From Campylobacteraceae bacterium (GTDB lineage Bacteria; Campylobacterota; Campylobacteria; Campylobacterales; Sulfurovaceae): a stretch of DNA of 48,576 nt. The position numbers and the translations under genes are program-made. The stretch spans positions 1-48,576 of the forward strand of contig JALTGP010000271.1 of NCBI GenBank assembly GCA_027076905.1. The letters run 5' to 3'. Positions 16,569-23,445 of the stretch are shown here, piece after piece (positions within the stretch are counted from its first letter, which is position 1; every line of letters begins with the position of its first letter). Under the pieces are notes generated by a model, which saw nothing but the letters and a program-made list of their open reading frames with translations, did no database searches and was not told the origin of the DNA.

Positions 16569-18455
16569 TTACCCTTCAATATAATTTTTAAGCTTACGCC
16601 CTACTCTTGGATGTTTTAGCTTTTTAATTGCAGAGGACTCTATCTGTCGCACACGCTCACGAGTGACAGACAACTCTTTTCCAATCTCTTCGAGCGTTCG
16701 ATCACTCTCATCAGTAAGAAGACCAAAACGCATGCGAATAACTGCTTTTTCTCGCTCGTTAAGTTGGTCAAGTACTTCATCAATTTGATTATTTAAATCA
16801 TCTCTGAGAACTGCCTCTGATGGACTCATTGTGGTTTTATCCTCGATAAAATCACCAAATCTTCCATCATCCTCATCCCCCACAGGGGTCTCTAAGCTTA
16901 CAGGCTCTTTGGTAATTTTAATAACATTTTTTACTTTGTCAACAGTTAAGCCTACTTCTCTAGCAATAGTATCTAAATCAGGCTCTTTTCCTGTTTCTTG
17001 AAGATTTTTACGAATAATTTTATTAATTCGATTAATTGTCTCAATCATATGAATAGGAATTCTAATGGTACGTGCTTGGTCAGCAATTGCCCGAGAGATA
17101 GCTTGGCGTATCCACCATGTGGCGTAAGTAGAGAACTTATACCCTTTTTGATACTCAAACTTATCAACTGCTTTCATCAGACCAATATTTCCCTCTTGGA
17201 TAAGGTCAAGAAATGGCAAACCACGGTTAGTATAACGCTTCGCAATAGAGACCACCAAACGCAAGTTAGATTTCGCCATTCGGGTTTTTGCTTTTTCACT
17301 CTTCTTTTTACCACGACGTATCTGATTTAAAATCTGAGCCAATTTTTCAGGGTCAAGGTCAAAACTGTCTTTACTCGCTTCTCTGGTCTCATAGAGTTTT
17401 TTAATCTCCACATAGGTACTTACCATGGTGGTTTCAGGTACAGAATCGGTAATATCCTCTTTGTCCATATCCAAGATATTACTCAATATCTTTTGGTGGT
17501 TATCTTTGAGAGAATCATTAAAAAGTGGCAGTTTATACTCCAATCTTTTTAACTCTTTATCAAACCCATCATCACTTTTTAGTGCAGTCTCCATCGCTTT
17601 AACCAACTCATTAATAAGCTTTGAAGTGGGTCCTAAATCTACCAATGCTAGTTTAAGTAGCTCCTTTTTAAATGCTACTTTCATATGCTCATGTAGAATT
17701 TTTTCTTTCTCAATCTCAGAAGAGTTAAGCAGTATATCCAACTCATCTTGAGACTTTAACCAATCTTTTTTTGATTTTTCAAGAGATTTAAAACTGTCAA
17801 CAACCTGCTTAACACGCTTATCAACAACTTTTTTAGGAGATTTGACCACTACCTTTTGACTGCTATTCTCTGCACTCCCCTTAACCTCTTCGGACTTATC
17901 ATCTTTTGTGTCCTCTTCGGTCTCTTTTTCATCTTCAAAGCTTTTAAAAAGCTCTTTTACCCTTCGCTCACGGTTTAGAAGTGGCCCTTTATAGTTCAAA
18001 ATATACTCAATAAGATAAGGAACAGAACAGATAGCATCCAAGATAATATCCTCTCCCCCCTCAATCTCTCGACTTAAAAAAATCTCCTCTTCTTTAGTTA
18101 AAAGTGGTATTTTTCCCATCTCACGAAGGTACATACGAACAGGACTGTCCGAGCGACTCCACTCTAAAAGCTCTTTTTCTTTGAGATAATCAAACTCCTC
18201 TCCATCCCCTTGAGCACCTTGTTTCCGTATCGCTTCTATTCTTTTTTTCTCTAATTCAAAAAGGTGTTTTGAGTATTCAGAGGAGGTTAGGAGGGCGATT
18301 TTATGTTTTTCTGATAGTTTTAAGATTTTTCTTGTCTGTACAAGTGTTGGTTGCTTTTCAAACTCTTTTGCAAGATTTTCATAGGTAACAACATCACCTC
18401 TTTTACATGATGTAAAAATTTCTTCTAAGTTTTTATTGATATCTTTAGTAGCCAA
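16569..18455 (-). CDS. rpoD: RNA polymerase primary sigma factor RpoD (sigma-70)
   Basis: A 628-residue housekeeping sigma factor. In order it has an N-terminal region 1.1-like helix set, region 1.2 ('[22 protein letters not shown]'), a charged non-conserved insert (about 170-330, rich in K/E/D), regions 2.1-2.4 ('[19 protein letters not shown]', '[21 protein letters not shown]'), region 3 and region 4.2 ('[21 protein letters not shown]'). It directs core polymerase to -10/-35 promoters. The many TATAAT-like elements in the window suit it. Its own -10 lies on the minus strand at 18505-18510. It converges on the unknown gene at 15788 with only 16 bp between stops. Confidence 0.97.
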   Translation of the reverse strand: MATKDINKNLEEIFTSCKRGDVVTYENLAKEFEKQPTLVQTRKILKLSEKHKIALLTSSEYSKHLFELEKKRIEAIRKQGAQGDGEEFDYLKEKELLEWSRSDSPVRMYLREMGKIPLLTKEEEIFLSREIEGGEDIILDAICSVPYLIEYILNYKGPLLNRERRVKELFKSFEDEKETEEDTKDDKSEEVKGSAENSSQKVVVKSPKKVVDKRVKQVVDSFKSLEKSKKDWLKSQDELDILLNSSEIEKEKILHEHMKVAFKKELLKLALVDLGPTSKLINELVKAMETALKSDDGFDKELKRLEYKLPLFNDSLKDNHQKILSNILDMDKEDITDSVPETTMVSTYVEIKKLYETREASKDSFDLDPEKLAQILNQIRRGKKKSEKAKTRMAKSNLRLVVSIAKRYTNRGLPFLDLIQEGNIGLMKAVDKFEYQKGYKFSTYATWWIRQAISRAIADQARTIRIPIHMIETINRINKIIRKNLQETGKEPDLDTIAREVGLTVDKVKNVIKITKEPVSLETPVGDEDDGRFGDFIEDKTTMSPSEAVLRDDLNNQIDEVLDQLNEREKAVIRMRFGLLTDESDRTLEEIGKELSVTRERVRQIESSAIKKLKHPRVGRKLKNYIEG

Positions 18456-18504
18456 AAGGACGACTCCTTGTTAAGTTATGTTGTTGGGTGATTTCTAAGG
18501 GTGG

Positions 18505-18510
18505 ATTATA
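18505..18510 (-). promoter_or_regulatory. -10 element for rpoD
   Basis: On the minus strand this reads TATAAT, perfect -10 consensus, about 50 bp before the rpoD start at 18455. It lies directly after the terminator hairpin of the phosphatase gene. No clear -35 is visible, as is common in Campylobacterota. Confidence 0.55.
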
Positions 18511-18513
18511 CCG

Positions 18514-18554
18514 AAAAATCTATTTTGTTTAGATTAATCTTTCTCAAAATAGAT
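18514..18554 (-). terminator. Terminator after the histidine phosphatase gene
   Basis: ATCTATTTTG / CAAAATAGAT is a perfect 10-bp stem (18518-18527 with 18545-18554). The 17-base loop holds the palindrome AGATTAATCT. On the minus strand it is followed by TTTTT (18514-18518 read in reverse), the layout of an intrinsic terminator for the gene ending at 18568. Confidence 0.6.
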
Positions 18555-18567
18555 ATTTTTTGAGATA

Positions 18568-19161
18568 TTATGTAACAATTATCTCTTCTTGATTTTTAAG
18601 TAACAGAAGCAACTCATTGGGTTGACGCAGTTTTAATGTTTTTTCATGTTCAAAATTAAAATAAAGTCCACGCAATGCTCGATTAATCATCTCATGAGCA
18701 ATAAGAATAACCATCTTCTCATCTTTGATCGCCTCTAACCAAAATTTAAGACGCTTAGTTACTATTTCATAAGACTCTCCATTCTCTATCTGATAGTTCC
18801 ATTTGTCTGCCTCTCTTGCATTAAACTCTGTTACGTATTTGGTTTGACAAAAGGATTTTAGTTGCCCTTCAAAAATACCATAATCAAACTCCTCTATACG
18901 TTTATCAAAAATAATCTTATCTCTGTCTATATCAAGCTCATCACAGATAATAAAAGCAGTATCTCTTGCTCGACCTAAAGGGGAGGCGTAAATCTTAACC
19001 TCATCAAAATTGATAATATTATTACCCAGTTTTATCGCATTGGCTTTAGCTTGTGATTCTCCTTTTAATGTTAGTGAAGAGTTTTTTTTTCCTTGATAAC
19101 GACCCTCCAAATTCCATACCGTCTCTCCATGTCGCACCAAGAATATTGTGGGGTAGATCAT
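18568..19161 (-). CDS. Histidine phosphatase family protein (phosphoglycerate mutase-like)
   Basis: A 197-residue cytoplasmic protein of the histidine phosphatase superfamily. It has the phospho-His motif 'FLVRHGETVWNLEGRYQG' at about residues 7-24, the conserved Arg in 'YASPLGRARDTA', 'EFDYGIFEGQ' with the acid residue, and the second His in 'MVILIAHEMINRALRGL'. It resembles the small phosphatases related to CobC and GpmB. The substrate cannot be told from sequence. The 'RYQG' variant fits broad-specificity phosphatases. It overlaps the end of the DedA gene by four bases, so it is cotranslated with it. Confidence 0.85.
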   Translation of the reverse strand: MIYPTIFLVRHGETVWNLEGRYQGKKNSSLTLKGESQAKANAIKLGNNIINFDEVKIYASPLGRARDTAFIICDELDIDRDKIIFDKRIEEFDYGIFEGQLKSFCQTKYVTEFNAREADKWNYQIENGESYEIVTKRLKFWLEAIKDEKMVILIAHEMINRALRGLYFNFEHEKTLKLRQPNELLLLLKNQEEIIVT

Positions 19162-19721
19162 CTATCTCTCTTCGTAAAATGACCCATGGCATACCACATC
19201 GCACCAATAATAGAAAAAAGAACCAAAAATGGTACCCAAGGGTAGGTTTTAAAATACTCAAATAGAGTCTTGATCGTCTCCCCTGCATAAAATGAACTAA
19301 GCATAATTATGGTGACAAAAAAAGGCGAAGCAAAAAGATTATAAAATCCAAACTTTTTAAAATTATAACGAGAGAGTGCCATCGAGATAGGAATCAAAGT
19401 CTTAATTCCATAGAGAAACTTCTGTATAAAAATAGCCAACACCCCATATTTTCGCAAAATAAGTGTGGAGAGTGCAATTTTTCGTTTATGCTTTTCAAAG
19501 TAGGGCTTAATATCCTCTTTGTGATATCTCCCCAAATAGAAGAGAAACATATCTCCCATATAGTTAAAAAATGAGGCGATGCCTAAAGAGATAAGAAGGT
19601 TCATCTCACCCATATAAGAAAGAACTCCTGCAGCTGCCACCACCACCAAAGAGCCACCAAATGAGAAAAATGCCAGAGCCACATAGCCCCAAGTGCTTAA
19701 GTTTGTTAATGTATCTTCCAA
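19158..19721 (-). CDS. DedA-family integral membrane protein
   Basis: A 187-residue DedA (VTT-domain) protein with four or five hydrophobic segments. Family marks include 'FGGSLVVVAAAGVLSYMGEMNL', 'NYMGDMFLFYLGRYHKED' (the G-D-x-x-x-Y-x-x-G-R motif) and a later 'YGVLAIFIQKFLYGIKTLIPISMALSRY' with the conserved P and R. Family members flip phospholipids or undecaprenyl phosphate and support the proton gradient. It is a little shorter than typical DedA (about 200-220). The -10 TATAAT on the minus strand at 19755-19760 would drive it with the phosphatase downstream. Confidence 0.85.
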   Translation of the reverse strand: MEDTLTNLSTWGYVALAFFSFGGSLVVVAAAGVLSYMGEMNLLISLGIASFFNYMGDMFLFYLGRYHKEDIKPYFEKHKRKIALSTLILRKYGVLAIFIQKFLYGIKTLIPISMALSRYNFKKFGFYNLFASPFFVTIIMLSSFYAGETIKTLFEYFKTYPWVPFLVLFSIIGAMWYAMGHFTKRDR

Positions 19722-20024
19722 AAATTTCCTTTTTTAATTCAATAATTTTAAAGGATTATAGTATTATTTCTTTAAAAATTAGGCTTTTTATTATAATTGA
19801 AATCATTGCCAATCTTAAACCTCTCCTCACTCTATGATTACTATATACAAAATATAACATCACTGATAATGTTAAGTACTGTTTTTTTATAACAATAATG
19901 TTTATAACAACCGATATTATGGGTACGTTCTATCTATAAATTATATTTTTTTACCCTATTTTCATTTTTATATTTGCTCTAAAATGATACACTTCGCAAC
20001 TCACTCACAATTTAAAGTACAAAC
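19722..20024. other. AT-rich divergent intergenic region, promoters only
   Basis: About 300 bp between the DedA gene and the M20 peptidase gene, read in opposite directions. I see a minus-strand TATAAT (19755-19760) for DedA and a weak plus-strand TAAAAT (19980-19985) about 40 bp before the M20 gene. A short inverted repeat TAACAT...ATGTTA (about 19855-19874) may be chance. I found no RNA gene and no small ORF with a ribosome site. Confidence 0.5.
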
Positions 20025-21125
20025 ATGAACTATTTAAAAGATTTAGAACAGATTATTAATATAAACTCGTTTACCAAAAACCAAAATGGCGTTAATATGG
20101 TCTCCAAACAGATGAGCATATGGCTAGAGGAACTAGGCTTTGACAACCACTGTCATGAGCGTTCTCATATCGGCAATCATCACCTCTATACCTCTCCTAA
20201 AACAGATGGTATAAAAATTTTACTTTTGGGTCATAACGACACTGTATTTCCCAAAGGAAAATTTGAAAACTATTCGGAGGACAGTGAGTGGATTTACGGT
20301 CCTGGGGTTTGTGATATGAAGGGTGGAAATATAGTAGCACTTCAAGCACTTCGTAATATCTACGCCAAAAATAACAAAATAGAGAATATAGATTTTTTAT
20401 TGGTATCTGACGAAGAGACAGGAAGTGACGATAGTAAACTTCTCTCCTCTTCTCTTGCCAAGGATTATGATGTATGTTTTGTTTTTGAAGCAGCAGGAGA
20501 GAACCTAGAGGTGGTTACAGGACGTAAAGGGGTTGGTACATTTACCATTGATATCGAGGGGAAAGCTTCTCATGCAGGAGTTCGATACACAGAAGGTATT
20601 AATGCTAATCTTGAAGCAGCTCATAAACTCACAGAACTCACAAAACTCACCAATTTGGAAATAGGAACAACGGTTAATGTTGGTAAGATAGAGGGTGGAA
20701 TTGGTGCTAATACCATCTCTCCTTCTGCCAAGCTTCTTTTAGAACTTCGTTACACACAAAATTCTGAAAGAGATAGGCTTTTGAAAGCATTAGAGGAGAT
20801 TACAAATAACTCTTATGTAAAAGAGACAAAAGCCACCCTTTCAGGGCTTATTCAGCGTGACGTGATGGAAGCAAATAAGGCACAATCAGAACTAATCAAA
20901 AAAATAGAAGCATTATCAAATACAAAAATTTTAACAGAACAGCGTGGTGGCGTGAGTGATGCCAATATCATCGCTTCAAAAGGGGTTACAACAATTGATG
21001 GATTTGGCCCTTTTGGAGATGGTGACCACACTGTAAAAGAGAGAGCCTTAAAAAGCTCTTTTATTCAACGAATAGACTTAATGACAACAATTTTAGAGCA
21101 TCATCAAACATTAAAGAAATTTTAA
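20025..21125 (+). CDS. M20-family zinc carboxypeptidase, glutamate carboxypeptidase (CPG2) type
   Basis: A 366-residue cytoplasmic M20 metallopeptidase. All two-zinc ligands are visible: H70 ('GHNDTVFP'), D97 ('GPGVCDMKGG'), E130/E131 ('SDEETGSDD'), E155 ('FVFEAAGE') and H335 ('GDGDHTVKE'). The dimerisation-domain His is at 183 ('ASHAGVRYTEG'). The pattern fits the carboxypeptidase G2/ArgE/DapE branch and looks closest to CPG2-like enzymes, which remove C-terminal glutamate. It opens a cluster with two ATP-grasp proteins and an M14 carboxypeptidase, with only 20 bp before the next gene. It likely trims or matures the product made by the ATP-grasp ligase. The exact substrate is not known. Confidence 0.85.
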   Translation: MNYLKDLEQIININSFTKNQNGVNMVSKQMSIWLEELGFDNHCHERSHIGNHHLYTSPKTDGIKILLLGHNDTVFPKGKFENYSEDSEWIYGPGVCDMKGGNIVALQALRNIYAKNNKIENIDFLLVSDEETGSDDSKLLSSSLAKDYDVCFVFEAAGENLEVVTGRKGVGTFTIDIEGKASHAGVRYTEGINANLEAAHKLTELTKLTNLEIGTTVNVGKIEGGIGANTISPSAKLLLELRYTQNSERDRLLKALEEITNNSYVKETKATLSGLIQRDVMEANKAQSELIKKIEALSNTKILTEQRGGVSDANIIASKGVTTIDGFGPFGDGDHTVKERALKSSFIQRIDLMTTILEHHQTLKKF

Positions 21126-21145
21126 CTTACTAAGGAGAGAAGAGA

Positions 21146-22066
21146 ATGCCAAACAAGCGAACAATAGGAATGTGGCTCTATAAAAATGGTGGAGGATATG
21201 CCATTGGAGAAAAGATTATTTCAAAACTACAAGAGCGTAATATTGAGACTATTGATGATATAGATCTCCATAAAGCAATAGCTCAAAATAAAAATATTGT
21301 ACATAATGGTGTAAAACTAAACAAACTTGACCTCTTTTTCTCCTACAATGCAGGGGAGCAGACTGTCTATCAAACTTATCTCTATCAAGCACTTAACCGT
21401 ATTATTCCGATGATTAATTCATACGACTCTTTTCAACTAACAGAGGACAAATTTCAAACCTCATTTGTATTGAGAAATGCAGGAGTTAATACCTCTGATT
21501 ATAAACTTTTTCACCGTGATGATGCCTATCAAGGTCTTAAAAAAGTGCTTAAAAAATGGGGTGGAATGGTATACAAACCAACCAATGGTTGGGGAGGCTC
21601 GGGACTGACCAAAATAGAAGATAAAGAGAGCCTACAAGCATTAGTTCCAACACTTAACCAAAGCAATAGACGTGAAGTTTTTGTTGAAAGATTTATAACT
21701 TATGATAAAACCGATTTCAGAGTAGATGTTGTCGATGGTCACTTTGTAGGCTGTTATGGACGTAAAGCAGGTGGTAATGACTGGAGAACCAATGTTACCT
21801 CAGGGGGTTCGGTATTTATACGTGAACCAAATGATGATGTAATAGACATTGCTCTCAAAGCAGCAGCTGCGTGTGGTACTGATATTGCAGGAGTAGATAT
21901 TATTTTTGATCAAGAAAAAGAGAGATATGTGGTACTAGAAGTCAATGGAATTCCTGCTTTTGCCACACCATCACAAGAGAAGATGGGACTTGATTTTAAT
22001 GATAAAAAGATAGAGCTCATTGTAGATATGATAGACCGAAAAACAAAAAAACAGAAAAGTAATTAA
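21146..22066 (+). CDS. RimK-like ATP-grasp ligase
   Basis: A 306-residue ATP-grasp protein of the RimK/glutathione-synthetase group, which joins an amino acid (often glutamate) to a carboxylate via an acyl phosphate. ATP-binding Lys residues fall at about 102 and 144 ('MVYKPTNGWGGSGLTK', with the Gly-rich loop at 148-153). Metal ligands are D251, E265 and N267 ('GVDIIFDQ', 'YVVLEVNGIPAF'). The N-terminal 90 residues form the pre-ATP-grasp domain. All canonical catalytic residues are present, so it should be active. The last codons run into a tandem repeat that continues to the next gene, a second ATP-grasp protein. A role as glutamate ligase is inferred from the RimK likeness. Confidence 0.82.
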   Translation: MPNKRTIGMWLYKNGGGYAIGEKIISKLQERNIETIDDIDLHKAIAQNKNIVHNGVKLNKLDLFFSYNAGEQTVYQTYLYQALNRIIPMINSYDSFQLTEDKFQTSFVLRNAGVNTSDYKLFHRDDAYQGLKKVLKKWGGMVYKPTNGWGGSGLTKIEDKESLQALVPTLNQSNRREVFVERFITYDKTDFRVDVVDGHFVGCYGRKAGGNDWRTNVTSGGSVFIREPNDDVIDIALKAAAACGTDIAGVDIIFDQEKERYVVLEVNGIPAFATPSQEKMGLDFNDKKIELIVDMIDRKTKKQKSN

Positions 22067-22112
22067 TAAAAAGATAATTAATAAAAAGATAATTAATTAA
22101 AAAAGTAATTAA
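22056..22112. repeat. Tandem ~15-bp repeat between the two ATP-grasp genes
   Basis: Four imperfect copies of AAAAGATAATTAATA run from the last codons of the RimK-like gene into the gap before the next gene. They have a period of about 15 bases and small changes (GTAATTAA / GATAATTAA). The array is almost pure A/T and each unit includes TTAATTA-like sequence. It could arise by slipped replication. It lies upstream of the ribosome site 'AAGGAAG' of the second ATP-grasp gene. Confidence 0.65.
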
Positions 22113-22137
22113 CAACAAAATAACTAAGGAAGATATT

Positions 22138-23376
22138 ATGGGATTAAAAAACGAAGAACTACCAACACTTGGATTTTTATACATGGATTATGTATTAAGA
22201 TTTTTTGACTACTCAAACTTTAAAGGATGGCCAAATAAGATTGAAGAGGTGACATACCACTGGGGAAATGATAAAGATAGATTTATCGCTGAAGTTAAAA
22301 GAAAAAAGATTGATGTACTTATTGGAAATATTCCTGCAACAGCCTACGAGACTTTTAGAGAGATAGCAAGAGCGTTACCAAATGTAAGATTTGTACCCTC
22401 TTTGGATACACAGTTTTCCAATAAATCAAAAGAGAATGTAACCCGTTTTGCGTGGAAATATAATTTGCCAATTCCAAAAACATATATCTATTACCACAGA
22501 GATAATGCAGATAAGTTTCTCAAAAAAACAAAGTATCCAAAAATTGTCAAAAAATCTTATGGACCATCTAACTATGGTGGATACTTTGTACATAAAGTTG
22601 ACTCTTATCAAGAGGCAAAAGAGCTCTATGCCAGTAAAAAATATCACCCAATGTATTTCCAAGATTTTATTCCAATGGAAGCAGATATTCGTGTAATGCT
22701 TATTGGTCACAAACCTGTCTGTGCATTCTGGAGACGTGCACCTAAAGGGGAGTGGTTAACCAATACAAGCCAAGGTGGAGAGATGGACTACATGGACGTA
22801 CCTAAAAATGTTCTTGAACTCGCAGTACGCACCTCTAAAGCTGCCAAAGCTGAATACTGGGCATGTGATGTTGCTTATGGTAAAGATGGTAAAGTAAGAA
22901 TTTTAGAGTGTGCCACTGCATTTGCTGCATTCCCATACATCAGAGACTGGATTGGTCAGTACCTTATGTGGAATCTAAGTGAAGGAAGATTCAGAAAACC
23001 ACATATGCCAATGTTTAATTGGGAAGAGCTTGGTAAAATCTCTCCTAATTTACTTAGAACCATGAGACATATCACTTTTGGAAAATACTCAGCCTCTTAT
23101 GATGGTTCTTACTTTGGTAATAAGAAAAAATCATACGGTGAGGGAACAGTATATTTACATGACCTTGATGAGAGCTATCCTGTACTTGAAGTAGCAGAAA
23201 GAACCTCTGAAGAGTGGCCAAGTGAAAAATGGAATTATCAAGATAGATTTAAACTTAAAAGTATCAAATCAATGAAAGTTCCTGCCCTCAAAGAGGAGGA
23301 AGCACCTGAAGTTTCAGGAGACGAATCAGCTACTACTGAGGCTGATGAAGAGCTAAATACAGCCTCATCAAACTAA
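22138..23376 (+). CDS. Second, divergent ATP-grasp protein with acidic tail
   Basis: A 412-residue ATP-grasp-like protein. The Gly-rich loop region is 'PKIVKKSYGPSNYGGYFV' (about 134-151), with 'MYFQDFIPMEADIRVMLIG' as the lid/adenine part, D244 ('CDVAYGKDGKVRILECAT') and E257. The usual third metal ligand, Asn in ExN, is replaced by Ala (ECA at 257-259), unlike its neighbour at 21146. About 130 residues follow the fold, ending in an acidic Ser/Thr/Glu-rich tail ('EEEAPEVSGDESATTEADEE'). No family name is recognised. It may be an active variant ligase, a partner of the RimK-like protein or even its substrate. A strong terminator follows. Confidence 0.7.
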   Translation: MGLKNEELPTLGFLYMDYVLRFFDYSNFKGWPNKIEEVTYHWGNDKDRFIAEVKRKKIDVLIGNIPATAYETFREIARALPNVRFVPSLDTQFSNKSKENVTRFAWKYNLPIPKTYIYYHRDNADKFLKKTKYPKIVKKSYGPSNYGGYFVHKVDSYQEAKELYASKKYHPMYFQDFIPMEADIRVMLIGHKPVCAFWRRAPKGEWLTNTSQGGEMDYMDVPKNVLELAVRTSKAAKAEYWACDVAYGKDGKVRILECATAFAAFPYIRDWIGQYLMWNLSEGRFRKPHMPMFNWEELGKISPNLLRTMRHITFGKYSASYDGSYFGNKKKSYGEGTVYLHDLDESYPVLEVAERTSEEWPSEKWNYQDRFKLKSIKSMKVPALKEEEAPEVSGDESATTEADEELNTASSN

Positions 23377-23380
23377 ACTT

Positions 23381-23405
23381 TTAACCTCTTTTGAGGTTAA
23401 TTTTT
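23381..23405 (+). terminator. Intrinsic terminator after the second ATP-grasp gene
   Basis: TTAACCTC TTTT GAGGTTAA is a perfect 8-bp stem and tetraloop followed by TTTTT, starting 5 bp after the stop codon. It separates the M20/ATP-grasp operon from the M14 peptidase gene, which must have its own promoter or depend on read-through. Confidence 0.85.
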
Positions 23406-23445
23406 GTTAAAATTCTCCTGAAATTATCATTAGGGGATTATTAAC

